The translations under genes were made by a program, and so were the position numbers. Below, in pieces: positions 1 to 8,171 of a DNA stretch of 64,000 nt. Position 1 is the stretch's first letter. The number at the start of each line of letters is the position of its first letter. Origin of the DNA: [Borrelia] finlandensis (lineage in GTDB: Bacteria > Spirochaetota > Spirochaetia > Borreliales > Borreliaceae); contig NZ_ABJZ02000005.1 in NCBI RefSeq assembly GCF_000181875.2, positions 496,001 to 560,000 on the forward strand, read 5' to 3'. The notes under the pieces are model-generated. The model did not search any database. It was not told where the DNA came from and saw only the letters and a list, made by a program, of their open reading frames with translations.

Positions 1-69
1 ATTAGACGTGATATTGCAAGGCTTAATACAATGATTTGTGAATATGAATTAGGTATTAGAAAGGTTTAG
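1..69 (+). CDS. rpmC: 50S ribosomal protein L29, C-terminal fragment
   Basis: The window opens inside this gene. Frame 1 is open from the first base and ends at the TAG at 67-69, giving 22 C-terminal residues that end in ELGIRKV. The RRDIARLNT segment is the typical helical C-terminus of L29, which sits near the peptide exit tunnel. It is followed two bases later by rpsQ, the normal order in the spc operon (L29-S17-L14). The start lies upstream of the window. Confidence 0.85.
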   Translation: MRRDIARLNTMICEYELGIRKV

Positions 70-71
70 AT

Positions 72-326
72 ATGGCAAGAGAAAATAAAAAAGAATTAAT
101 TGGCAAAGTTGTTAGTGATAAAATGTCTAAGACTATAGTAGTAGAAATTGTTCAAAGAAAGATGCATCCAATTTATCATAAGTATTTAAAGGTTAGTAAA
201 AAAGTTAAAGCACATGATGAAAAAGAAGTTTCAAAGGTTGGCGATAAGGTAAAAATTATTGAAGTTCGACCTATTAGCAAAGATAAAAGATGGTCTCTTG
301 TTGAGGTTTTAGAAAAATTAAAATAG
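72..326 (+). CDS. rpsQ: 30S ribosomal protein S17
   Basis: A protein of 84 residues, the usual S17 length. S17 is a primary 16S rRNA binding protein of the small subunit with an OB fold. The family signature is visible: [16 protein letters not shown] near the N-terminus, then HPIYHKYLK, and later [14 protein letters not shown]. The ATG follows the rpmC stop by two bases, so translation is probably coupled. It lies between L29 and L14 as in most bacteria. Confidence 0.97.
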   Translation: MARENKKELIGKVVSDKMSKTIVVEIVQRKMHPIYHKYLKVSKKVKAHDEKEVSKVGDKVKIIEVRPISKDKRWSLVEVLEKLK

Positions 327-353
327 TTTTAATTTTTCTAAAGGAGGTTGATT

Positions 354-722
354 ATGATTCAGATGCAAACTTATTTAACAATTGCGGATAATACTGGTGG
401 CAAGGTGGCTCAATGTATTAAGGTGCTTGGTGGCAGTAAAAGGCGTTATGCCAAAATTGGGGATATAATAACCATTGTAGTAAAACAAGCAATTCCTAAT
501 TCTTCTGTTAAAAAAGGAGATGTTTATAAAGCTGTAATTGTTAGGACTTCTAAAGAAGTAAGACGTAAAAACGGAACTTATGTTAGGTTTGATGATAATG
601 CTTGTGTGATACTTGATGCTAATTTAAGTCCTAGGGGCAAAAGGGTATTTGGGCCTGTTGCAAGAGAACTTAGGGATGCTAATTTTATGAAAGTAGTATC
701 ATTGGCTTCAGAGGTTATATAG
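354..722 (+). CDS. rplN: 50S ribosomal protein L14
   Basis: A protein of 122 residues, the standard L14 size. L14 is a beta-barrel protein at the subunit interface of the large subunit. Recognisable features are the MIQMQTYL N-terminus, [17 protein letters not shown], and the C-terminal GPVARELRD with [10 protein letters not shown]. The frame is open to a TTG at 348, but a strong ribosome binding site AAGGAGG at 341-347 puts the start at the ATG at 354 with six bases of spacing. The start chosen also matches the family N-terminus. Confidence 0.97.
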   Translation: MIQMQTYLTIADNTGGKVAQCIKVLGGSKRRYAKIGDIITIVVKQAIPNSSVKKGDVYKAVIVRTSKEVRRKNGTYVRFDDNACVILDANLSPRGKRVFGPVARELRDANFMKVVSLASEVI

Positions 723-736
723 TAAAAGGGGGTTTT

Positions 737-1042
737 GTGAAGACAAAGTTGAAGATAGGTGATAGCGTAAAAATTCTTTCTGGAAAAGATAGGGGTAGAA
801 TAGGTAAGATTGCTAGTATAAATAGAAAAAAAAATAAAGTTATTGTTGAATCTTGCAATATGGTTAAAAAAGTCATTAAAGCTAGGACACCCCAAGAAAA
901 AGGTCGAATAATAGATAAGGAGGCCGCTATAGATATTTCAAATGTGATGATATTTGTCAAGGGAACTTCTTCAAGATTAGGCATTAGATTTGAAAATAAT
1001 GAAAAAATAAGGTATCTTAAAAAAAATGGACAGAGGATATAG
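737..1042 (+). CDS. rplX: 50S ribosomal protein L24
   Basis: A protein of 101 residues, the normal L24 size. It is an assembly-initiator protein of the large subunit with a KOW motif. That motif is visible in [19 protein letters not shown] near the N-terminus, followed by NMVKKVIKA and the family motif [11 protein letters not shown]. It starts with GTG after AAAGGGGG, which serves as the ribosome binding site. It is followed closely by rplE. Confidence 0.96.
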
Positions 1043-1047
1043 AGTTT

Positions 1048-1596
1048 ATGAATTATGTTCCTGAATTGAAGAAATATTATAAAGATAGTGTTATAAAAGA
1101 GCTTGTTAAGGAATTTGAATATAAATCTATAATGCAAGTTCCCAAGCTTGAGAAGATAGTGATTTCTGTAGGTGTTGGGGAGGCTGTTAGGAATAAGAAG
1201 TTATTAGATTCTGCTGTTTTAGAGCTTGCTCAGATCACGGGTCAGAAAGCTGTAAAGACAAAAGCAAAAAAAGCAATAGCCGGGTTTAAAATTAGGCAAG
1301 GACAAGAAATAGGCGCTAAAGTTACACTTAGGGGTAATGCAATGTATGAATTTTTATATAAGCTTATTCATTTGGCATTGCCAAGAGTTAAGGATTTTAG
1401 GGGAATCAATGGGGATGCTTTTGATGGTAATGGAAATTATTCTTTTGGGATAACGGAACAAATAATATTTTCTGAAATAGACTATGATAAAATAGAGAGA
1501 ATATCTGGTTTGAATATTACAATTGTGACAACAGCTTCAAATGATAAAGAAAGTAAATCTTTGCTTTTGAAATTTGGAATGCCGTTTAGTAATTAG
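1048..1596 (+). CDS. rplE: 50S ribosomal protein L5
   Basis: A protein of 182 residues, close to the usual 179. L5 binds 5S rRNA in the central protuberance. Family features include [16 protein letters not shown], the [18 protein letters not shown] stretch, [13 protein letters not shown], and LPRVKDFRG with [11 protein letters not shown]. The ATG lies five bases after the rplX stop. Its stop is followed after about 16 bases by rpsN. Confidence 0.97.
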   Translation: MNYVPELKKYYKDSVIKELVKEFEYKSIMQVPKLEKIVISVGVGEAVRNKKLLDSAVLELAQITGQKAVKTKAKKAIAGFKIRQGQEIGAKVTLRGNAMYEFLYKLIHLALPRVKDFRGINGDAFDGNGNYSFGITEQIIFSEIDYDKIERISGLNITIVTTASNDKESKSLLLKFGMPFSN

Positions 1597-1612
1597 GGGA
1601 TTTATAAGGTAT

Positions 1613-1798
1613 ATGGCAAAAAAATCAATGATTATTAGGGCTTTAAGAAAGCCTAAGTATAAAACAAGGCAAAATAATAGATGTAAATTGTGTGGTCGTC
1701 CAAGAGGATATTTAAGGGATTTTTGTATGTGTCGAATATGTTTTAGAAAGTATGCGTCTGAAGGATTAATTCCTGGCGTTTCAAAATCAAGTTGGTAA
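1613..1798 (+). CDS. rpsN: 30S ribosomal protein S14, zinc-binding short type
   Basis: A protein of 61 residues, the short type Z form of S14. Four cysteines, C24, C27, C40 and C43, form the zinc ribbon that defines the zinc-binding form (sometimes called rpsZ). S14 sits in the head of the small subunit. The frame is open further upstream into rplE, but the ATG at 1613 gives the canonical MAKKSMI start and follows an AAGG-type ribosome binding site. The gene lies between L5 and S8, its normal place. Confidence 0.96.
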
Positions 1799-1807
1799 GG
1801 GAATTTT

Positions 1808-2206
1808 ATGGCGATTACTTATTCAGTAGGAGACATGCTAACTAAATTAAGAAATGCAAGCAGAGTTGGGCATGGATCTGTAGATTTAAAGATGTCTAAT
1901 ATGAATAAATCAATATTAAACATTCTTAAAGAAGAGGGTTATATTAAGGATTTTAATTTTTTAGAAAAGGAAGGGATTGCTTTTATTAGGGTTTTGCTAA
2001 AGTATGACAGCAAAAGAAATCCTGTTATAAATAAAATAGATGCTATTTCTACTCCTGGTAGAAAAATTTATTCTTCATATAAAAATATGCCAAGAATAAA
2101 GAATGGATATGGAATATTAATTATATCTTCTTCTCAAGGTGTTATTACTGGCAAGGAAGCTAAAGATAAAAAAATAGGTGGTGAGTTGATTTGCTCAGTT
2201 TGGTAG
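1808..2206 (+). CDS. rpsH: 30S ribosomal protein S8
   Basis: A protein of 132 residues, the standard S8 length. S8 binds the central domain of 16S rRNA and, in enterobacteria, represses the spc operon by binding its mRNA at the rplE start; I have not established such a site here. Diagnostic residues include DMLTKLRNASRVGH near the N-terminus, SKRNPVINKI, STPGRKIYSSY and the C-terminal GGELICSVW. A GGGAA sequence precedes the ATG. Confidence 0.97.
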   Translation: MAITYSVGDMLTKLRNASRVGHGSVDLKMSNMNKSILNILKEEGYIKDFNFLEKEGIAFIRVLLKYDSKRNPVINKIDAISTPGRKIYSSYKNMPRIKNGYGILIISSSQGVITGKEAKDKKIGGELICSVW

Positions 2207-2222
2207 TTTAATAGGGGGATGT

Positions 2223-2765
2223 ATGTCACGTATTGGAAGACTTCCGATAAAGATTCCAGATGCTGTTAAGGTTGATGTTAAAGACAACTTAGTGATAGTT
2301 GAAGGTGTTAGGGGAAGATTAGTTCAAGATATAAAAGACAGTATTAATGTTAAAGTTGAGAATGGTAGTGTTATTATTGTTCGAGTTTTAAATGATAAAA
2401 AAGCAAAAGCCTACCACGGTCTTTACAGAAGTTTAATTTTTAACATGGTAAAAGGAGTGACTGAAGGATTTTCTAAGTCTCTTACTATAAATGGTATAGG
2501 ATATAGAGTAGAGCAACAAGGCAATAGCCTTTTTTTAAGCCTTGGTTATTCAACTCAGTTTGAATATGTTATTCCAGATGGTATTAGTGTAAAGCTTGAC
2601 GGGAATACTAAAATTTCTGTTGAAGGAATAGACAAGTTTAAGGTTGGTCAGGTTGCTGCTGAGATTAGAAGTTTAAAAAAACCAGAGCCGTATAAAGGAA
2701 AGGGCATTAAGTATGATAATGAAGTTATTAGAAGAAAAGTTGGAAAATCTGGTGTAAAAAAATAA
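2223..2765 (+). CDS. rplF: 50S ribosomal protein L6
   Basis: A protein of 180 residues, the normal L6 length, with two copies of the L6 fold. It begins [12 protein letters not shown], a highly conserved N-terminus, and ends with [16 protein letters not shown] and [11 protein letters not shown], the conserved rRNA-binding tail near the sarcin-ricin loop. GGGG lies six bases before the ATG. It sits between S8 and L18 as usual. Confidence 0.97.
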   Translation: MSRIGRLPIKIPDAVKVDVKDNLVIVEGVRGRLVQDIKDSINVKVENGSVIIVRVLNDKKAKAYHGLYRSLIFNMVKGVTEGFSKSLTINGIGYRVEQQGNSLFLSLGYSTQFEYVIPDGISVKLDGNTKISVEGIDKFKVGQVAAEIRSLKKPEPYKGKGIKYDNEVIRRKVGKSGVKK

Positions 2766-2782
2766 ATTTTAGGTTAATAATT

Positions 2783-3142
2783 ATGAAAAAAATAAAAGAA
2801 GCAGAACAGAGAAAGCTTAGACGTAAAAAAAGAATAAAGGACAAAATAGGGCGCGGAGTAGCCAGTAGGCCACGAATTACTATATTTAAATCTAATAGGT
2901 ATTTTTATGCGCAAGTTATAGATGATAGTAAGGGACATACTGTTGCAAGTATTTCTACTATTGAAAAAAGTCTTAATTTAGGCAAAAATATTGATGATGT
3001 AAAAAAACTTGGAGAAGTTCTTGCTAAAAGGCTTAAGGAGAAAAATATAAATAATCTTATTTTTGACAGAAATGGTTATAAGTATCATGGACTTATTGCA
3101 AGTTTTGCAACTTCTTTGAGAGAGTTTGGTATTAATATTTAA
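2783..3142 (+). CDS. rplR: 50S ribosomal protein L18
   Basis: A protein of 119 residues, the usual size for L18, which binds 5S rRNA together with L5. The N-terminus is very basic ([12 protein letters not shown]). The core shows [20 protein letters not shown], then [10 protein letters not shown], and LREFGINI at the C-terminus. The ribosome binding site (TTAGGTTAA) is weak. Translation may depend on coupling to rplF, whose stop is 17 bases upstream. Confidence 0.96.
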   Translation: MKKIKEAEQRKLRRKKRIKDKIGRGVASRPRITIFKSNRYFYAQVIDDSKGHTVASISTIEKSLNLGKNIDDVKKLGEVLAKRLKEKNINNLIFDRNGYKYHGLIASFATSLREFGINI

Positions 3143-3154
3143 GGGAGTGTATTT

Positions 3155-3652
3155 ATGGTAGATGTTCAGGTTCAAAGAAAGCAGATAGAAAAATTAATAT
3201 CACTCAACAGAGTTACTAAGGTTGTTAAGGGCGGAAGAAGATTCTCTTTTGCTGCTTTCATGGTTGTTGGAGATGGAGAAGGACATGTTGGTTGGGGCTT
3301 TGGTAAAGCTAATGATGCTAGTGATGCAATAAAAAAAAGTTTAACAAGTGCTAGGAAGAATTTAAGATTTGTTCCTATTCGAAAAGGAACATTGCCACAT
3401 GAGGTTATTGGTTGCTTTAAAAAAGCTAAGGTTTTAATCAAACCAGCTACTCATGGTACTGGTGTTATTGCAGGGGGCCCTGTTCGTGCTGTAATGGAGG
3501 CTTTAGGAGTGCATGATATTTTGAGCAAATCTCTTGGTTCTAATAATTCTATGAATGTAGTAAAGGCGACTTTTAAGGCATTTGATTTAGTTTTGAATGC
3601 TGAAAAAGTAGCAGAAATGCGAGGAAAAACTTTGAAAACTTTATGGGGTTAA
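3155..3652 (+). CDS. rpsE: 30S ribosomal protein S5
   Basis: A protein of 165 residues, the usual S5 length. S5 helps decoding fidelity and sits on the back of the small subunit near the mRNA entry. The N-terminal double-stranded-RNA-binding domain shows [22 protein letters not shown] and [10 protein letters not shown]. The C-terminal domain shows [23 protein letters not shown] and [19 protein letters not shown] lies upstream of the ATG. Confidence 0.97.
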   Translation: MVDVQVQRKQIEKLISLNRVTKVVKGGRRFSFAAFMVVGDGEGHVGWGFGKANDASDAIKKSLTSARKNLRFVPIRKGTLPHEVIGCFKKAKVLIKPATHGTGVIAGGPVRAVMEALGVHDILSKSLGSNNSMNVVKATFKAFDLVLNAEKVAEMRGKTLKTLWG

Positions 3653-3655
3653 TGT

Positions 3656-3961
3656 ATGATTAAAAGGAAATTAAGATTACAACTAAAGAAAGCTAGGTTT
3701 AATGCTTCAAGGTCTAGATCTAAGAATAAATGTTTTATTAGAAGAATGGAAAATAATAGAAAAATTATTTCTAAAAACAATATTAATGTGCAAGTTTTTC
3801 TTGTAAGAAGTCTTATTGGGAAATTAAATAAAAAGGTCAAAGTTTTAAAAGCATTAGGTTTAAATAAAATAGGCGATAAAAAGGTACATTTTTTAAATGA
3901 ATCTATTAAGGGTATGCTTAACGAGACTATTAATATGATTTTATTAAGCGAGGTAATGTAA
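3656..3961 (+). CDS. rpmD: 50S ribosomal protein L30, long form
   Basis: The protein has 101 residues where most bacterial L30 proteins have about 60. The C-terminal two thirds (from [15 protein letters not shown] through [19 protein letters not shown] and an INMI tail) is the L30 core. The first 40 or so residues are an extra, highly basic arm rich in Lys, Arg, Asn and Ser. Identity is supported by the position between S5 and L15. The ATG follows the rpsE stop by three bases, and its TAA overlaps the rplO ATG by one base. The extension may be lineage specific. Confidence 0.9.
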   Translation: MIKRKLRLQLKKARFNASRSRSKNKCFIRRMENNRKIISKNNINVQVFLVRSLIGKLNKKVKVLKALGLNKIGDKKVHFLNESIKGMLNETINMILLSEVM

Positions 3962-4398
3962 TGTTTAACTTGTTAAAGCCTAAGGGAGCGAGCAAGCGAC
4001 GTAAAATTGTTGGCAGAGGTCCAGGTTCAGGACTTGGCAAAACTTCTGGGAGAGGTCAAAAAGGGCAAAAAGCAAGAAATACTTCGCCAAGACTTGGGTT
4101 TGAAGGTGGGCAGACTCCTCTTTATAGAAGATTGCCAAGGAAAGGTTTTTCTAATAGTGATTATAAATTGGAATATGCAATTGTTAATCTTGGAGATATA
4201 GATAAAAAATTTAAGGATGGACAAGTTGTCAATTATGATACTTTGCTTGAAAATAAACTTATAAAAAAGAAAAATAAAAAAATTAAAATTTTGTCTAATG
4301 GTAAGCTTACGAAAAAAGTTTCTTTTGAGGTTTCTAAAATTTCTAAATCGGCTGAAAGCCTTGTAATAAAAATTGGTTGTACTATTAAATTAGTTTAA
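3961..4398 (+). CDS. rplO: 50S ribosomal protein L15
   Basis: A protein of 145 residues, the standard L15 size. It has the glycine-rich basic N-terminal arm (KRRKIVGRGPGSGLGKTSGRG) that penetrates 23S rRNA. FEGGQTPLYRRLPRKGF follows, and a C-terminal globular domain ends SLVIKIGCTIKLV. The ATG overlaps the rpmD stop (TAATG), implying coupled translation. secY follows after 12 bases. Confidence 0.96.
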   Translation: MFNLLKPKGASKRRKIVGRGPGSGLGKTSGRGQKGQKARNTSPRLGFEGGQTPLYRRLPRKGFSNSDYKLEYAIVNLGDIDKKFKDGQVVNYDTLLENKLIKKKNKKIKILSNGKLTKKVSFEVSKISKSAESLVIKIGCTIKLV

Positions 4399-4410
4399 AG
4401 TGGAATAAAG

Positions 4411-5715
4411 ATGAAAGAATTGTTTTTAAGTTTATTTACTGTTAAGGATTTGAGAAATAAGTTCTTGTTTACTTTATTTGTTCTTTTTCTTTTTAGAGTT
4501 GGTTCATATTTGCCGATACCAGGAATAGATTCTGTAGCGCTTAAAAGTTATTTCAAGTCGCAATCAGATTTTTCAATTGCCAATTATTTTGATTTTTTTT
4601 CAGGGGGAGCTTTTAGTAATTTTTCTATATTTATGCTTAGTATAGGGCCTTACATTTCGGCATCTATTATTGTTCAGCTTCTTGTTTATTCTTTTCCTTC
4701 TTTGAAAAAAATGCAAGAAGGTGACGGCGGAAGACAAAAGACTAAAAAATATACAAAATATTTAACAATGGTTGCAGCCGTAGTTCAAGGATACGCAACA
4801 AGCCTTTATGCTAAAGGTATTCCGGGTGCCGTTACCATTCCCTTTTATAGATATATATTTATTGCTATTTTAACGGTTACTACGGGGACATTTATCCTTT
4901 TGTGGTTTGGAGAGCAAATTAATCAAAGAGGTGTAGGTAATGGAACATCTTTGATAATTTTTTCTGGCATAGTGGTTAGACTTCAAGCGGCTTTGTTTAA
5001 CTTATTCCAAAGCATGCAGGATCCTTCTCAAAATGTTAATCCTGTTTTTGTTATACTTATTATAAGTATATTTATTTTAGTTGTTATATTGATTATATAT
5101 GAATATAAGGCTCAAATGCGAATTGCCATTCATTATGCTAGAGCAAATTCTAATAGTACAGTTAGTTCATATTTGCCAATCAAGTTGAATCCATCGGGCG
5201 TTTTGCCTGTTATTTTTGCCTCTGTTTTAATTACTCTACCTTTACAAATTTTAAGTGGTTTTGCAGAAACTTCTTCCATAGCCAGACAAATTTTATCTTA
5301 TTTAAGGCCCAATGGTTTTTATTATACTTTTTTGAATGTAATTTTGATAATTGGATTTACGTATTTTTATTCTAAGATTCAGTTAAGCCCTAAAGACATA
5401 AGTAATAATATTCGTAAGAATGGGGGCGCTATTCCGGGAATAAAGTCTGATGAGATGGAAAAATATTTAGATGAAATTATGAATAAAACCCTATTTTCAG
5501 GATCTGTTTTTTTGTCAATTATTGCAATTATTCCATTTTTAGTGCAAAATATTTTTAGATTTCCACACGATGTTTCTAGAATAATGGGGGGGTCTTCTTT
5601 GCTTATTATGGTAGGGGTTGCTCTTGATACATTAATTCATATTGATGCTTATTTAAAAACTCAAGGATTTTCTCATGGAAATAAAAAGAATTATGCATTT
5701 TTGCAAAAAATTTAG
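4411..5715 (+). CDS. secY: protein translocase channel subunit SecY
   Basis: A protein of 434 residues, the normal SecY length, with about ten hydrophobic membrane segments. SecY is the pore of the Sec translocon in the inner membrane and exports proteins with signal peptides, including the lipoproteins typical of this genus. Family landmarks are RVGSYLPIPGID near the N-terminus, the QLLVYSFPSLKKMQEG loop, FGEQINQRGVGNGTSLIIFSGI, and the C-terminal GGSSLLIMVGVALDT. adk and map, which often follow secY, are missing; rpmJ comes next. Confidence 0.97.
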   Translation: MKELFLSLFTVKDLRNKFLFTLFVLFLFRVGSYLPIPGIDSVALKSYFKSQSDFSIANYFDFFSGGAFSNFSIFMLSIGPYISASIIVQLLVYSFPSLKKMQEGDGGRQKTKKYTKYLTMVAAVVQGYATSLYAKGIPGAVTIPFYRYIFIAILTVTTGTFILLWFGEQINQRGVGNGTSLIIFSGIVVRLQAALFNLFQSMQDPSQNVNPVFVILIISIFILVVILIIYEYKAQMRIAIHYARANSNSTVSSYLPIKLNPSGVLPVIFASVLITLPLQILSGFAETSSIARQILSYLRPNGFYYTFLNVILIIGFTYFYSKIQLSPKDISNNIRKNGGAIPGIKSDEMEKYLDEIMNKTLFSGSVFLSIIAIIPFLVQNIFRFPHDVSRIMGGSSLLIMVGVALDTLIHIDAYLKTQGFSHGNKKNYAFLQKI

Positions 5716-5727
5716 GAGTGTTTGATT

Positions 5728-5841
5728 ATGAAAGTTAGAGTGAGTGTAAGGCCAATTTGTGAAAAATGTAAGGTTATAAAAAGAAAAGGTGTATTAAGAA
5801 TTATTTGTGATAATTTAAAGCATAAACAAAGACAAAAGTAA
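5728..5841 (+). CDS. rpmJ: 50S ribosomal protein L36
   Basis: A short gene of 37 codons starting at the ATG at 5728, preceded by AGGAG at 5714-5718. The protein begins [11 protein letters not shown]. It has the zinc ligands Cys11, Cys14, Cys27 and His32 of the zinc-binding L36 type (CEKC, then C and H near the end). It lies between secY and rpsM, the classical position of rpmJ. Confidence 0.96.
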   Translation: MKVRVSVRPICEKCKVIKRKGVLRIICDNLKHKQRQK

Positions 5842-5858
5842 AAATTAGAGGAAATAAA

Positions 5859-6236
5859 ATGGCTAGAATATCGGGAATAGATTTACCAAATAATAAACAA
5901 TTAAAAATAGCGCTTACTTCTATTTATGGTATAGGTAGAACAAGAGCTTTGGAAGTTTGCAATAAATCAAGTATTTCTCCAAGCAAAGTTGCTAAAGATT
6001 TAGATAATGATGAAGTTAATCGACTTAGGAAGGTAATTGAGAGCGATTATGTTGTAGAAGGAAAACTTAGAAGTGAAGTTGCAATGTCTATTAAAAGACT
6101 TATGGATATAGCGTGTTATAGGGGCGTTAGGCATAGAAAAGGATTGCCTTTGAGAGGACAGAGAACTAAAACGAATGCAAGAACTAGAAAAGGAAAAAGA
6201 AAGACTGTAGCTAATAAGAAAATAGCTAGCAAATAA
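5859..6236 (+). CDS. rpsM: 30S ribosomal protein S13
   Basis: A protein of 125 residues, the usual S13 length. S13 is in the head of the small subunit and contacts the P-site tRNA and L5. It starts [13 protein letters not shown]. It shows the helix-hairpin-helix [14 protein letters not shown] and, near the C-terminus, [26 protein letters not shown], the conserved tRNA-contacting tail. GAGG lies before the ATG. It starts the alpha-operon part of the cluster (S13-S11-RpoA-L17); rpsD is not in this group. Confidence 0.97.
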   Translation: MARISGIDLPNNKQLKIALTSIYGIGRTRALEVCNKSSISPSKVAKDLDNDEVNRLRKVIESDYVVEGKLRSEVAMSIKRLMDIACYRGVRHRKGLPLRGQRTKTNARTRKGKRKTVANKKIASK

Positions 6237-6263
6237 AATAGTTTTTAAGATTTGGAGGGCGAG

Positions 6264-6656
6264 TTGAGCGCAAAATTATCAACTAATAGTAAAAAAAAAA
6301 TTAAAAGAAATATCGGAGAAGGAAACGTTTATATACAAGCTACTTTTAATAATACCATAGTTACTGTATCTGATATAAAGGGGAATGCTTTAGCTTGGGC
6401 AAGTGCTGGTGGAATGGGTTTTAAAGGGGCTAAAAAGTCGACCCCATATGCTGCTCAAATAACAGCAGAGTCTGCTTTAAATAAAGTGAGAGATTTTGGA
6501 ATTAATTATGTTCATGTGTATATAAAAGGGCCAGGCATTGGTAGAGAATCTGCAATAAGAGCTATTGGTTCGATTGGTATGACTGTAAAATCAATTTCAG
6601 ATATTACGCCTATTCCTCATAATGGATGCAGACCGAAAAAAACCAGACGAGTTTAG
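6264..6656 (+). CDS. rpsK: 30S ribosomal protein S11
   Basis: A protein of 130 residues, typical of S11, which lies on the platform by the mRNA exit. Features are [46 protein letters not shown] and the C-terminal [17 protein letters not shown]. The frame is open to a TTG at 6252, but that would place the ribosome binding site GGAGG (6254-6258) inside the gene. The TTG at 6264, with five bases of spacing, is the likely start and makes this a non-ATG start. Confidence 0.96.
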
Positions 6657-6671
6657 CTAGAAGGAGTTATG

Positions 6672-7706
6672 ATGCCTGTGGAAAATTTTTTGAAAGATTT
6701 CACTATACCTGAAAAAATTGAATTTTTGAAAAGCCAAGGTGATGGGTCTTATGGTAAATTTACAATATATCCTTTTGAAAGAGGCTTTGGGATTACTATA
6801 GGTAATACTTTAAGACGTGTTTTACTTTCTTCTATTGAAGGGTATGCGATTACTGCTATGAGGGTTCAGTCCAACAATAAAGACTCTTCATCAAAGGTTG
6901 TTTCAAGTGAATTTGATTTGATTCCTGGAGTTTCTGAAGATACTCTTGAGGTTATTGCTAATATTAAAAATATTCATTTGAAACTTGGAGAAGGAGAGCA
7001 AAAAAAGACAATAAGCTTTAGTGTTAGCGGCAAAGATACCAATGTTTTAAAAGCTTCTCATTTTGAAAGAGATGGAGTTGAGGTTTTTAATAAAGATTTA
7101 GTTATAGCCACTTTATCACGTGATGTTAATTTGGATCTTGAATTTCAAATTAATTATGGTAGGGGTTATGTGTCTTCTGAGCAAAATTCTAAGTATTTAG
7201 AAGAAGTTAATGTTATTGCTTTAGATTCTATATTTTCTCCTATAGAGAAAGTTTCGTATTCTGTAGAAGATACTAGGGTTGGTCAAAGGTCAGATTATGA
7301 CAAGCTTGTAATGGAAATTTGGACTACAGGTGTGATTTCTGCCAAAGATGCAATAAAAAAGGCTGCATCAATAGTAAGAGAGTTTTTGTTTCCTCTTGTT
7401 GATTTTGAAGACAATGTTAATACATCTTTTGAGAAATCAAAATCAGAAAGTTCTAACTTGCTTGATATGAGTATTGAGAAATTGAATTTGTCAGTCAGAT
7501 CTTTAAATTGTTTGGCCAAAGAAAATGTTAGGACTTTAGGAGAACTTATTAGTAAAAACGCAGAAGAGCTTTCTAAAGCTAGAAATTTTGGGAAAAAAAG
7601 TTTAGAAGAGATAATCGAAAAACTTGGCTCTTATCGATTATATTTAGGAATGTCTAAAGAAGATGCTCTATCTGTATTGAGTAAGAATGTTAAAATATCT
7701 GAATAA
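6672..7706 (+). CDS. rpoA: RNA polymerase alpha subunit
   Basis: A protein of 344 residues that scaffolds RNA polymerase assembly. The N-terminal dimerisation domain shows ERGFGITIGNTLRRVLLSSIEG and a typical GVSEDTLEVIANIK. The C-terminal domain (about residues 265-330) shows LNLSVRSLNCLAKENVRTLGEL and ARNFGKKSLEEI, the helix-hairpin-helix that binds UP-element DNA and activators. Two adjacent ATGs are present at 6669 and 6672. The GGAG at 6663-6666 is only two bases from the first, so the second is preferred. Confidence 0.97.
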   Translation: MPVENFLKDFTIPEKIEFLKSQGDGSYGKFTIYPFERGFGITIGNTLRRVLLSSIEGYAITAMRVQSNNKDSSSKVVSSEFDLIPGVSEDTLEVIANIKNIHLKLGEGEQKKTISFSVSGKDTNVLKASHFERDGVEVFNKDLVIATLSRDVNLDLEFQINYGRGYVSSEQNSKYLEEVNVIALDSIFSPIEKVSYSVEDTRVGQRSDYDKLVMEIWTTGVISAKDAIKKAASIVREFLFPLVDFEDNVNTSFEKSKSESSNLLDMSIEKLNLSVRSLNCLAKENVRTLGELISKNAEELSKARNFGKKSLEEIIEKLGSYRLYLGMSKEDALSVLSKNVKISE

Positions 7707-7727
7707 AAGGAGAGTTTAGGCTGTTTC

Positions 7728-8099
7728 ATGAAAACAAAATTGGGTTTTAATAGATTAAGTAGGAAGTCTAGTCACAGGAGAGCGCTTTTAAAAAATATGG
7801 TAATTTCTTTTTTTAAGCATGAAAAAATTTCTTCCACTAAGACAAAATTGTTCGAAGTTAAAAGATTTGCTGAAAGATTGATTACAAGGGCAAAAGTTGA
7901 TACTGTGCATAATAGGCGAGAATTATCAAAATTTATAAATGATAAGCATATTTTAAATAAGCTATTTACCAAAATTTCTCCTGTTTTTAGACAAAGAAGT
8001 GGTGGGTATACTCGGATAATTAAATTAGGAAAAAGATATGGAGATGCGGCTGAAATGGCTATCCTAGAATTAGTTGAAAAGCCTTTAAAAGTTGAATAA
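7728..8099 (+). CDS. rplQ: 50S ribosomal protein L17
   Basis: A protein of 123 residues, the usual L17 size. It sits around the peptide exit tunnel. Diagnostic are [19 protein letters not shown] at the N-terminus, TTK-type [21 protein letters not shown], and [25 protein letters not shown] at the C-terminus. It is the last ribosomal gene of the cluster. Confidence 0.97.
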   Translation: MKTKLGFNRLSRKSSHRRALLKNMVISFFKHEKISSTKTKLFEVKRFAERLITRAKVDTVHNRRELSKFINDKHILNKLFTKISPVFRQRSGGYTRIIKLGKRYGDAAEMAILELVEKPLKVE

Positions 8100-8116
8100 T
8101 TAATAATTTGAGGGCA

Positions 8117-8154
8117 CTGTTTTAAAGATTAAATTTTAAATTGCTTTTAAACAG
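8117..8154 (+). other. RNA hairpin between rplQ and rny
   Basis: An imperfect inverted repeat, CTGTTTTAAAG paired with CTTTTAAACAG, gives about ten base pairs with one mismatch around an AT-rich loop. It lies 17 bases after the rplQ stop and just before the rny ribosome binding site (AGGAG at 8158-8162). No T-run follows, so it is not a standard intrinsic terminator. It could instead be a processing site or attenuator separating the ribosomal operon from rny. Confidence 0.35.
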
Positions 8155-8171
8155 CATAGGAGTTAAATGAT

